From assembly GCA_964536085.1 (NCBI GenBank), contig CAZHWR010000045.1, positions 1 to 14,565 of the forward strand: 14,565 nucleotides of DNA, in the 5' to 3' direction. Source of the stretch: CAZHWR01 sp964536085 (GTDB taxonomy: Bacteria > Bacillota > Clostridia > Oscillospirales > Ruminococcaceae). The notes below the pieces were generated by a model. That model ran no database searches. It was not told the origin of the DNA and saw only the letters and a program-made list of their open reading frames with translations. The position numbers were made by a program, and so were the translations under genes. Below, one piece after another: positions 7,129 through 14,452 of this stretch. Each line of letters opens with the position of its first letter. Within the stretch, counting starts at the first letter, position 1.

Positions 7129-8499
7129 ATGTCGCAGGCTACAGGCAACATTCTGCAAGGCAAAAAACATATACATTTCATCGGAATCGGCGGATCGGGA
7201 ATGTGTCCGCTCGCGCAGATCCTGCACACAAAAGGATACTATCTCACCGGTTCTGACAATAACGAAACTGATACTTTACGGCTTGTGAAAAGTCTCGGTA
7301 TACCGGTTTATATGGGGCAGAGATCCGAAAACATCGAGGGCGCAGACCTCATTGTTCACACGGCGGCAATCATGGCGGATAATCCCGAGCTTATCGCCGC
7401 GAAAAACAGCGGCGTTCCCGTTTTGGAGCGAAGCGAGCTGCTGGGGCTTATAACAAAGCAATATACCAACGCCATATGTGTGAGCGGGACTCACGGCAAA
7501 ACCACGACTTCCTCAATGCTGACCCAGATTTTGATCGACGCGGGAATCGACCCCACCGCGGTCATCGGCGGCAAGCTTAAAAAGATAAACGGCTACGGAA
7601 CGGTAGGACAAAGCGAAACGATGGTGTGCGAGGCCTGCGAGTTTGTAGATACATTTTTAAAGCTCGACCCTGATATTTCGGTTATCTTAAATATTGACAA
7701 CGACCATTTGGATTATTTCAAAACGGTCGACAATACGATAAAATCCTTCAAAAGATTCTGTGACAACACAACTAAATGCATTATAGTAAACGGTGACGAC
7801 GAAAATTCCATGAAAGCTGTCACAGGTCAGCAAAAGCCGATAATAACCTTCGGGCTTTCGGAAACAAACGACTACTCTGCACGCAATATTGTACACCACG
7901 GCGGCATTGAAAAAACGTTTGATATCTACTGTAAAGGCGATAGGCTTGTCACAATAGCGCTCAATGTTCCGGGCGACCATAACATTATGAACGCCCTTGC
8001 CGCGTGCGTTGCCGCGCTCACCATCGGAGTTTCACCCGAACAGCTTGTTACTCCGCTGGCGGAATTCTGCGGCGCAGGCAGAAGATTTGAAATTCTCGGC
8101 AAGCTTGGCGGAGTTACGATTGCCGACGATTACGCCCACCATCCGACCGAGCTTAAGGCAACTCTTGAAGCCGCAAAGACGCTCGGCTTTAACCGCGTTT
8201 GGGCAGTATTCCAGCCGTTCACATATTCCCGCACGGTCGAGCATTTCGATGATTTTGTAAAAGCGCTTTCTATAGCCGACAGGGTCGTATTATCGGAAAT
8301 TATGGGCTCGCGCGAAAAAAACACATACAACATTTATTCTAAAGACCTGGCTGAAAAAATTGACGGCTGCGTTTGGTTTAATACATTTGAAGAAATCAAA
8401 GACTATGTGCTTGCAAACGCCGAAGACGGCGATTTGGTTATAACACTCGGCTGCGGCGATATTTACAAGGCCGCAAAGCTTATGCTTGGGATTGAATAA
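7129..8499 (+). CDS. murC: UDP-N-acetylmuramate--L-alanine ligase
   Basis: This enzyme adds L-alanine to UDP-N-acetylmuramate using ATP, the first amino-acid step of peptidoglycan stem-peptide synthesis, in the cytoplasm. The 456-aa protein has the N-terminal Rossmann motif GIGGSGM (residues 19-25), the ATP-binding loop GTHGKTTT (120-127), the Mur-ligase signature NIDNDHLDYF (188-197), and DYAHHPTE (334-341) typical of MurC at the start of the third domain. I choose the ATG at 7129 because the AAGGGG ribosome binding site (7114-7119) is 9 nt away. An in-frame TTG at 7123 would leave only 3 nt and add two residues. The gene is monocistronic: it has its own -10 upstream and a strong terminator downstream. 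Its position beside nrdR is not functionally informative. Confidence 0.97.
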   Translation: MSQATGNILQGKKHIHFIGIGGSGMCPLAQILHTKGYYLTGSDNNETDTLRLVKSLGIPVYMGQRSENIEGADLIVHTAAIMADNPELIAAKNSGVPVLERSELLGLITKQYTNAICVSGTHGKTTTSSMLTQILIDAGIDPTAVIGGKLKKINGYGTVGQSETMVCEACEFVDTFLKLDPDISVILNIDNDHLDYFKTVDNTIKSFKRFCDNTTKCIIVNGDDENSMKAVTGQQKPIITFGLSETNDYSARNIVHHGGIEKTFDIYCKGDRLVTIALNVPGDHNIMNALAACVAALTIGVSPEQLVTPLAEFCGAGRRFEILGKLGGVTIADDYAHHPTELKATLEAAKTLGFNRVWAVFQPFTYSRTVEHFDDFVKALSIADRVVLSEIMGSREKNTYNIYSKDLAEKIDGCVWFNTFEEIKDYVLANAEDGDLVITLGCGDIYKAAKLMLGIE

Positions 8500-8512
8500 T
8501 GCTATAAACAAC

Positions 8513-8551
8513 AAATAAAGCCGTTTCTTTAGCTAAGAAGCGGCTTTATTT
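8513..8551 (+). terminator. Strong intrinsic terminator of murC
   Basis: The arms AAATAAAGCCG (8513-8523) and CGGCTTTATTT (8541-8551) are exact complements, and the stem continues inward through TTTCTT/AAGAAG, giving about 17 bp around a 5-nt loop. It begins 14 nt after the murC stop and has T-rich sequence in and after the 3' arm. Confidence 0.88.
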
Positions 8552-8564
8552 CTGTCTGTAGAAA

Positions 8565-8597
8565 AAGTCGATATTCGCATAATACGAATATCGGCTT
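8565..8597. repeat. Near-perfect inverted repeat after the murC terminator
   Basis: AAGTCGATATTCG (8565-8577) and CGAATATCGGCTT (8585-8597) pair over 13 positions with one G-U pair around the 7-nt loop CATAATA. No T-run follows on the plus strand (CGTTATTTG), so it is not an obvious terminator. It may be a second processing or termination structure or an operator. Confidence 0.6.
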
Positions 8598-8795
8598 CGT
8601 TATTTGAACAGAAAAAAGAATTCGGCTTGGCGCGAACAGCGCCAACCGAAACAGCGAGGTACTGCTGCTCGCCGTAAATCATTTGCTAGCGCTCGGAGTA
8701 ATTAAAGTTCCTATCACAGACGAATCCGCGCCGATGGTTGCATACAAAGATACTGTGAGCGAGCGGATAAATAATTACTGTGTCCCATCTCTTGC
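8598..8795 (+). other. Hairpin-rich intergenic segment with no convincing gene
   Basis: This stretch is GC-richer than the synthetase gene beside it. It contains a 12-bp hairpin with one bulged base (TTCGG-c-TTGGCGC, loop GAACA, GCGCCAA-CCGAA; 8621-8650) and a smaller one (GCGAG at 8654-8658 with CTCGC at 8668-8672). The plus strand is free of stops in one frame from 8608 to about 8813, but has no start codon with a ribosome binding site; the first ATG is at 8734 and would give 27 aa. It could be an interspersed non-coding repeat, a small RNA, or the remnant of a gene. Family unknown. Confidence 0.4.
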
Positions 8796-8815
8796 AGGAT
8801 GCGCCATCCTCTTTT
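8796..8815 (+). terminator. Small plus-strand terminator-like hairpin
   Basis: AGGATG (8796-8801), loop CGC and CATCCT (8805-8810) form a 6-bp hairpin followed by CTTTTAA on the plus strand. It touches the stop codon of the minus-strand synthetase gene. It would end any plus-strand RNA coming from the hairpin-rich segment. On the minus strand no T-run follows it. Confidence 0.4.
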
Positions 8816-11800
8816 AATCATTCTTCTCTTTAAAATGATATTGGTGCTCGATGACCTGATACACTTCGTCACAGTTTGTTTCACTTATAAAGTGTTTACC
8901 ACCCTCTATCCTGTAGACATTCAAGGATGCCGATATATAATTCCGAAAACGTTTTTCCAGTTCTTCTCTATTCCTTGTAAACATATCCGCAGAACCAAAT
9001 ATTATACCCACGCGGCAATCCTTTTGCAACCCATCATATTTATGCGGTGTATATCGAAAATATCTGTCTGTATCTTTTCTAAACCTTTCTATCATCGTTT
9101 TTGTATACAGAAATGTTCCTCCTGCGCGTCTTAATAGGTAGGCAATACCTCTGTTCGGAAGTAACTTCCACGGTGAAAACACAGTAAATTTGCCTTTTGT
9201 TTTCATCCAAAGATGTGTCTTTTTTTCCTTTCTTACAGCGGGAACCACCAAGATGATTCCGCGAATCGCTTTCCCGATCCGATTCGCAAACTCAAGTGCC
9301 GTGGCGCAACCTACACACTGACCGTAGACATAAATGTGTTTAAACCTGTTAAGCGGAAGTCTTTCCTGTAATTCCTGCGCGATTTCTTCTATGCTGCTAT
9401 TGTGCGCAAATGCGGATATATAAACACCGATTATGTTACAATTTATCTTATCTGACAATTTAATCAAATTCTGCGGTTCTCCACCGGCATACGGGAAACA
9501 GATCATAACACGATCCGTTGTGTTCCGCTTTAGAAAGGTGTAAAAAGCCTTATTTTCTATATTTGCAGCTATGCGCCTAACGGATAAATTTTCATAAAAA
9601 TCGCTGAATTCTATATTGTATCCTTTTTCCTGCAAATTGTAAACGATATCCAAAACACTTACAGAATCCAGTCCTATGTCAAAAAGGTTGTCGTCTAAAT
9701 CCGCATCAACATATTTAGACACTTCATTTAATATCTCTTCTTCCACAGCGGACATCGTTTCACTGTGATCTTGCGAGAGGCTATTCTCTGAAGACACACG
9801 CGTATCCCACATCTCCTTAAGTGCATCCACATCGGATTTCCCGCTTTTTGTTAACGGGAAATCATCTATCTTTCTAAAAACTGACGGAACAGCATTGGCA
9901 TCTACCTGCCGGAGAATTTTCAGCCGTATCTGATCGGCATCAGCATTTCCGCAGTAATAACATTCCAATCTGTTGTTGTGCTTTATAATCTCAGCCGCTT
10001 CTACCCCCGCACATTGTAGGATAACATTTTTTATTTCTGAAAGATTTATACGGATACCACGCAATTTCACCTGGCGATCTCGTCTGCCGTGAATGTATAG
10101 ATTCCCATCAAAATCGACCTTACCTATATCGCCCGTTTTATAAGCGCTTACGCCGTCTATTTCGCAGTATCCGCCGATATTTTCCGCTCTATATCCCTTA
10201 CCTACAAGCGTACCAAAAATACATATTTCGCCAAACACACCAACCGGCATACACTTGTCATGATCATTCAGTATATATATTTTTGTATGATCGACCGGAT
10301 GCCCAATCGGGATATCTTTTGGCAGTTTTCCTTGTTGACATTCATAAAAAGAAACATCTATCGTACACTCTGCCGGACCATAAAGATTAATCAGCCTCAC
10401 GCCCGGCAATGCCTCAAAAAAGCAATCCACTACCGTTCGTTCGAGCTTTTCCCCGCTAACGTAAACCTCTTTAAGATTAGGAAAGACCAAATTATGTTTC
10501 TGTATATATATTAAAAATCTGTATAATACCGATGGAACAAAATGAACCTTTTCTATTTTAAATCCGTTCATGGCTTGTGCAATTTTATCCGGTAATTTTT
10601 CATATCCATCCTTCAAAAGGCATAATCTAGCACCATACACAACGCTCAGCATTTCCCATATGGACACATCAAATGTGTTGACTGTTTTTTGCAATACAGA
10701 ACCTCTTAACCCATACTTGTGTTCAGCCCATTCAAGCCGAGATATGAGCGATTTTCTGCTGATTTCTATGCACTTTGGCTTTCCGGTCGTTCCGGAAGTG
10801 CACACCATGTAGGCTGTGCTTTCCGGATCATATTGTACACTTGTAAATTCATATTCTTTCTCATAGATTTCCGAAATATCGCTTTTTTCAAGTACAATAT
10901 CACAGTGCATCGCCATATTTTTTATGGAATCGGAAACAATCATAAATGCAGCTCCTGCCATAAGGACGCCCACAACCGCCTCTATCATTTCATGGCATCG
11001 TTCCATCTTTATGCCGACTCTGCAAATATTTTTTTTCTGTATAAAAGATGCGATTTTCTTGCTTCGGTTTTCCAACTCAAATCCGCTAAGATTACCGTCC
11101 TCCCATACCAGAATCGGTTTATCCGTGACATTTTTACAAAAACATTCTATAATATCCTGATTGTCATGTTCTTTATTTGTATCGTTTAATCTTTCGTAAA
11201 TTTTTTTATCAAGAGCCGTCAAAACAGAAATTTGGGACACAAGCGCATTTTCCATTCCTTGAGACAGAATGCTTATGACCGCGTTTCCTAGGTTTTCAAT
11301 ATATTTAGCATTAAATATACTTTTTTTATAATAAATATTGAAATCCAATCGTTCCTTTTCTTCTACAGATATTTGAATCGGTGAATCTATACAGCCGTTA
11401 AAACATTCCACCAATTCTCCAATATCCACTTTCGGAATAAAATCCGCATAACGATAAGACACAGATATTTCAAAGATATTGCTCGTAATATGATTGTATT
11501 TTTTCAAATCTTCAAGAGAATAGGTCGAGCGCTTTATCAAATTGTAAATTTCGCCCTGTACTTTTTGATTAAGCTGCTCGAAGCGCCCATCACCAAATTC
11601 AAGCACCAGCGGAAGGGTATTCGCAAACATGCCGACCATGCTCATTTCCTTTTTTGTCCGATTGCCGAGAACAAAACCCAACGCGATTTTGGAAGAATTT
11701 GTTATAGCAGATATATACACATATAGTGCGGAGATAAACTCCGATGCCATATGCTTTTTATAAAGGGGCATGGAAAAAGAAATTTTTTCTGCGGTGCAGT

Positions 11801-12383
11801 TCTGACTTTCCCTATCGGACAGCTTGGCCGGTTCAAACGACATGAGCTTTGCAGAGAAATATTCCGAAATTCTTTTTTTGGTTTCTGTGCTTGCCGTTCG
11901 ATATACAACCGGTGTGTCCTGACAGGTATACACGCCATACTGCAAAAGGGCATAATATCCCTGTTCAAACCGTTTGCATAGAATCGCTATTGTTGCCGCA
12001 TCTCCTAACAAGTGGTGTAGTTTTAAAAAAAGCATTGCACCTGAATCGTATGCAATATATTGCAATTCAAAAAGCCTTGTGTCATAGATGGATGAAAAAG
12101 GCATCCTCATGCGGCTCTCTGCATAGGCAACCGCTTTTTCATAGTCTCCGCTTATCAAAACATTTTCTACTGTATAACCACGGTCATCCCATTCATAAAA
12201 TTCTCCGTCTTTCCCCAGTCTGAATCTGAGCGACGCGGTCTTCGCTATCATCTCTCCCAAAATCGCACAAACATCTTCATAGCTTATTTCTACCGAAAAA
12301 GCCAATACGCCTCCTATATTTTCTATCGCCGTATCCTTGTAAAACAGTTGGGCATTCAATATGTTTCTCTGATAATCATTCAT
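8814..12383 (-). CDS. Single-module non-ribosomal peptide synthetase, C-A-T-TE, predicted serine-activating
   Basis: The 1189-aa protein has four domains. The condensation domain (about 1-420) has HHLLGDA (123-129; catalytic His124). The adenylation domain (about 440-865) has VCTSGTTGKPK (527-537), FDVSIWEM (D572), NLYGPAE, YKTGD, GRRDRQVKLRG and the A10 lysine (K849). The carrier domain (about 880-945) has FDIGLDSV with phosphopantetheine Ser907. The thioesterase (about 955-1189) has CFPYAGG (962-968), GQCVG with Cys1023 as nucleophile, Asp1133 and His1164. Aligning specificity residues by eye gives D-V-W-H-Y-S-L-I-D-K, close to serine codes such as that of EntF, which has the same domain order. 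The cysteine in place of serine in the thioesterase is unusual. The ATG at 12381-12383 is chosen because the condensation domain begins there and GGTGAG lies 7 nt upstream; a longer frame to 12440 would overlap the Lgt-like gene. It lies 4 nt after that gene's stop, so coupling is likely. No partner synthetase, acyl ligase or phosphopantetheinyl transferase is in the window. Confidence 0.93.
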   Translation of the reverse strand: MNDYQRNILNAQLFYKDTAIENIGGVLAFSVEISYEDVCAILGEMIAKTASLRFRLGKDGEFYEWDDRGYTVENVLISGDYEKAVAYAESRMRMPFSSIYDTRLFELQYIAYDSGAMLFLKLHHLLGDAATIAILCKRFEQGYYALLQYGVYTCQDTPVVYRTASTETKKRISEYFSAKLMSFEPAKLSDRESQNCTAEKISFSMPLYKKHMASEFISALYVYISAITNSSKIALGFVLGNRTKKEMSMVGMFANTLPLVLEFGDGRFEQLNQKVQGEIYNLIKRSTYSLEDLKKYNHITSNIFEISVSYRYADFIPKVDIGELVECFNGCIDSPIQISVEEKERLDFNIYYKKSIFNAKYIENLGNAVISILSQGMENALVSQISVLTALDKKIYERLNDTNKEHDNQDIIECFCKNVTDKPILVWEDGNLSGFELENRSKKIASFIQKKNICRVGIKMERCHEMIEAVVGVLMAGAAFMIVSDSIKNMAMHCDIVLEKSDISEIYEKEYEFTSVQYDPESTAYMVCTSGTTGKPKCIEISRKSLISRLEWAEHKYGLRGSVLQKTVNTFDVSIWEMLSVVYGARLCLLKDGYEKLPDKIAQAMNGFKIEKVHFVPSVLYRFLIYIQKHNLVFPNLKEVYVSGEKLERTVVDCFFEALPGVRLINLYGPAECTIDVSFYECQQGKLPKDIPIGHPVDHTKIYILNDHDKCMPVGVFGEICIFGTLVGKGYRAENIGGYCEIDGVSAYKTGDIGKVDFDGNLYIHGRRDRQVKLRGIRINLSEIKNVILQCAGVEAAEIIKHNNRLECYYCGNADADQIRLKILRQVDANAVPSVFRKIDDFPLTKSGKSDVDALKEMWDTRVSSENSLSQDHSETMSAVEEEILNEVSKYVDADLDDNLFDIGLDSVSVLDIVYNLQEKGYNIEFSDFYENLSVRRIAANIENKAFYTFLKRNTTDRVMICFPYAGGEPQNLIKLSDKINCNIIGVYISAFAHNSSIEEIAQELQERLPLNRFKHIYVYGQCVGCATALEFANRIGKAIRGIILVVPAVRKEKKTHLWMKTKGKFTVFSPWKLLPNRGIAYLLRRAGGTFLYTKTMIERFRKDTDRYFRYTPHKYDGLQKDCRVGIIFGSADMFTRNREELEKRFRNYISASLNVYRIEGGKHFISETNCDEVYQVIEHQYHFKEKND

Positions 12384-12387
12384 GCGC

Positions 12388-13200
12388 TTACTCACCACAG
12401 TCTTCATTTTTTCTGCGTAAAAGTTTATCCAAAATAACACAATATCCTATTCCGACTATCGCAGTGCCAATGCTGAAAAGCTGTACATATGTAAGTCCGA
12501 AATGCTTTATCGCATATGGATTTTCCATGAAATATTCCGACAGAAAAAACGTGAATGAAAAGCCTATAAGAAGCACGCCAAAAGTATGTTTTCCTTTACG
12601 TATCAGAATACATATAAGTACTAGCAATAGGAGCATGCAAAGAATTTCCAGGAGCTGACAGGGAAAAACCTTGTAATCAATATCCGTATTATACGGCAGT
12701 GATATTGCAAAAGGCCCATCGTACCGTATTCCGTAACAACACCCCTGACACAAACAACCCAAGCGGTTGAAAATATGCTGTATTGGCAGTCCTATGACCG
12801 TTATCTCTCCAAATTTTATGAGTTCTTGGTCAGTGCAAGAGGCCATTGCCCCTGCAAACTCTATATACAACTCTCTTAAAAACCACAACACCGGAAAATA
12901 TAAAACAGAAAATGTGATGATATGCCCTAAAAAATGACTTCCCACAAGTTTTAAAACGGCATGGAGCAGATCCATTAAGCCGTCCAAGCCGCCGTCATTT
13001 GCACTACGCACAAAAGCCGCTGCGTAGCGCCCCAAAAAGAGCAGTAAAAAATAGCCCGGTAAAAAGAATAGGTATCGAATTTTTTTGAAAAATGCAAGCA
13101 CCAATATGCTCAACACAATCAATGTTATGACGATCCCTATATTAATCATAATCGGATATAATTCTATCCATCCAAACGGGGAATCCACATATCTCAGCAT
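12388..13200 (-). CDS. Divergent Lgt-like (prolipoprotein diacylglyceryl transferase family) membrane protein
   Basis: This polytopic protein of about 270 aa has about seven hydrophobic segments, the size and layout of Lgt. Lgt moves a diacylglyceryl group from phosphatidylglycerol to a lipobox cysteine. The best match is NRLGCLCQGCCYG in the middle of the protein, like the GRxGCFxxGCCYG form of clostridial Lgt homologues and aligned with the Lgt signature around the essential arginine. Other key sites look altered: the usual His-Gly-Gly stretch reads SHFLGHII, and the region that normally has YGxxRFxIE reads FSFTFFLSEYFME, keeping Glu but not Arg. It may therefore act on another acceptor or lipid. 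Of two in-frame ATGs (13209 and 13200), I prefer 13200 because AGGG lies 9 nt before it but directly abuts the first. It is followed 4 nt later by the synthetase gene. Confidence 0.78.
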   Translation of the reverse strand: MLRYVDSPFGWIELYPIMINIGIVITLIVLSILVLAFFKKIRYLFFLPGYFLLLFLGRYAAAFVRSANDGGLDGLMDLLHAVLKLVGSHFLGHIITFSVLYFPVLWFLRELYIEFAGAMASCTDQELIKFGEITVIGLPIQHIFNRLGCLCQGCCYGIRYDGPFAISLPYNTDIDYKVFPCQLLEILCMLLLLVLICILIRKGKHTFGVLLIGFSFTFFLSEYFMENPYAIKHFGLTYVQLFSIGTAIVGIGYCVILDKLLRRKNEDCGE

Positions 13201-13240
13201 CGTATCCATCCCTGGTTTTTATTCTTTTTCAATGATAAGA

Positions 13241-13299
13241 CATATAAAACAACCTCATGATGTTTGAGTATATAAACATCATGAGATTTGTTTTATATG
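13241..13299 (-). terminator. Composite terminator between the secreted-protein gene and the Lgt-like gene
   Basis: An inner 12-bp stem (CTCATGATGTTT at 13254-13265, AAACATCATGAG at 13274-13285, 8-nt loop) is enclosed, after a 1/2-nt internal loop, by an outer 12-bp stem (CATATAAAACAA at 13241-13252, TTGTTTTATATG at 13288-13299). On the minus strand the inner hairpin is followed by G-TTGTTTTAT, so it can end transcription of the upstream gene. It is nearly symmetrical and could work in both directions. Confidence 0.8.
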
Positions 13300-13307
13300 G
13301 TTTTATT

Positions 13308-14345
13308 TTATTTCACCTTGAATGTTTTCTTTTTGGTCTTATAGCCTGACTTTTTCACTGTAACGGTAACCTTTTGACCTTTTTTCAGTTTTTTACTGTA
13401 CCTAAGTTTCACCTTGCCCGAAGAACCGCTGTTCACATTTTTCCATTTTTTGTTTTTGTATTTCGCCGTTATCTTTGCATTCTTTGTTGTTTTGACAACA
13501 ATATACTTCTTACCTTTTTTCGCGGTTACCGACAATTTCAAATTCTTCTTAACCACTTTTTGCTTGAAGTACATCTTATATTTGCCTGAGTCACCCGTAA
13601 TCTTTAAATAATAGGTGCCCTTAGACAATACTAGCGGCTCGATTTTAGATGCCGGTGAAGTACTACTGCCGCCGTAGATGTTGCTATCAAGATAATTTGC
13701 GGATAAATCTTTTTTATACAGCGTATAATATAAACTACCGGTATAGGACATCAGTTTGAAAGTATATTGTCCGCTCTTAGTAAGTTTGATCTTATACCAA
13801 TCTTCGGTATCCATTTCGGTTAAGGCACCGGTTATTGATTTGCCCAGTGTATAGACATACGGAGAATCATACGAATTTGCGCCGGCATCATTTGCTTTAT
13901 AGGATGTATGTTTTCCATACAATTTATATCTTCCGGTTGAACCGGATAAGCGGAAATAATAGATTCCTTTTGAGACGACTTTTTCCACTGCGCCCGTCGT
14001 TGGGGTTTCCTCTTCTCCGGCAGGAACATAATTGCCGCAGGATGCAAATTTATATTCTTTAGACCGATCTTCATTCCACAATTCATAGTACAAAGATCCC
14101 GAACAATACGACATAATTTTTATTTCCAGCAAACCGTCTGACGGTATCGTCAGCTTATACCAGTGTTCAGTTTCCGATTCTGTCAACCATTTATCACTCG
14201 AATACTGACCATTTAACGTAAATGGTACCGCATTTAAGGGCTGATCCGCCTCAGCCTTGTTTATACATACCGCTATGGCTAAAAGAATGCTTAAGAATAT
14301 AAACAGCAACAATCTCGCTCCACATTTTTTGCGATGATTTTCCAT
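13308..14345 (-). CDS. Secreted protein with two repeated beta-sandwich-like domains and a lysine-rich C-terminal domain
   Basis: This 345-aa protein starts with a signal peptide (basic residues 1-11, hydrophobic core about 12-27, likely cleavage after AEA near residue 33). Two related domains follow, about 40-150 and 165-265. Each has E-x-WYK near its start (EHWYKLTIPSDG and EDWYKIKLTKSG), then SGSLYYELW or TGSLYYTLY, and closes with KGIYYFRLSGSTGRYKLY or KGTYYLKITGDSGKYKMY. The pattern resembles pre-peptidase C-terminal-like folds that follow extracellular enzymes, but no enzyme domain is present. The last roughly 80 residues contain about 30 lysines and end in GYKTKKKTFKVK, like the Ig-like tail domains of clostridial surface proteins; it may bind anionic wall polymers. 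AAGGAG lies 8 nt before the ATG. It has its own near-consensus promoter with operators and a terminator, so it is probably transcribed separately from the downstream pair. Confidence 0.85.
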   Translation of the reverse strand: MENHRKKCGARLLLFIFLSILLAIAVCINKAEADQPLNAVPFTLNGQYSSDKWLTESETEHWYKLTIPSDGLLEIKIMSYCSGSLYYELWNEDRSKEYKFASCGNYVPAGEEETPTTGAVEKVVSKGIYYFRLSGSTGRYKLYGKHTSYKANDAGANSYDSPYVYTLGKSITGALTEMDTEDWYKIKLTKSGQYTFKLMSYTGSLYYTLYKKDLSANYLDSNIYGGSSTSPASKIEPLVLSKGTYYLKITGDSGKYKMYFKQKVVKKNLKLSVTAKKGKKYIVVKTTKNAKITAKYKNKKWKNVNSGSSGKVKLRYSKKLKKGQKVTVTVKKSGYKTKKKTFKVK

Positions 14346-14378
14346 TTTATTCGCTCCTTACAAATAAGTTATTTATTA

Positions 14379-14395
14379 TACGTTAATGTAACGTA
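14379..14395. promoter_or_regulatory. Operator-like palindrome O1 (TACGTTA-3-TAACGTA)
   Basis: TACGTTA-ATG-TAACGTA is an exact inverted repeat with 7-bp arms and a 3-bp centre. It lies immediately downstream of the -10 box of the minus-strand promoter, over the expected transcription start. The same core recurs at 14422-14444. Confidence 0.75.
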
Positions 14396-14424
14396 ATATT
14401 AACATAAAATTATGTTATTGTCAA
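14396..14424 (-). promoter_or_regulatory. Near-consensus sigma-A promoter of the secreted-protein gene
   Basis: On the minus strand TTGACA (14419-14424), a 17-nt spacer and TAATAT (14396-14401) form a strong promoter about 50 nt before the ATG at 14345. All its parts are covered or flanked by palindromes, so it is probably repressed when the binding protein is present. Confidence 0.85.
14401..14416. promoter_or_regulatory. Central palindrome between -10 and -35 (AACATAA-2-TTATGTT)
   Basis: AACATAA-AA-TTATGTT is an exact inverted repeat with 7-bp arms. It occupies the spacer of the promoter and differs in sequence from the two flanking operators, so it may bind a different protein or only extend a shared site. 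Confidence 0.6.
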
Positions 14425-14444
14425 TACGTTAATATAACGTATTG
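14422..14444. promoter_or_regulatory. Operator-like palindrome O2 (CAATACGTTA-3-TAACGTATTG)
   Basis: An exact inverted repeat with 10-bp arms and ATA at its centre shares the TACGTTA-3-TAACGTA core of O1. It overlaps the -35 box of the minus-strand promoter and ends 8 nt before the start codon of the divergent XRE-type gene, so it could control both genes. Confidence 0.78.
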
Positions 14445-14452
14445 GTGATGTA

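Noticed and set aside
8608..8816. Stop-free plus-strand frame that could encode a protein of about 68 residues
   Set aside because: There is no start codon with a ribosome binding site before the ATG at 8734, the frame overlaps several hairpins, and I recognise no family. It is kept only as part of the hairpin-rich segment.
12384..12440. N-terminal extension of the synthetase reading frame up to 12440
   Set aside because: It overlaps the end of the Lgt-like gene, adds 19 residues unlike a condensation domain, and the ATG at 12381-12383 has a well-spaced GGTGAG and sits at the expected domain beginning.
14379..14444. CRISPR-like or iteron-like repeat array
   Set aside because: There are only two copies of one palindrome core with no regular spacers, and they fit exactly onto promoter elements, so operators are the simpler reading.
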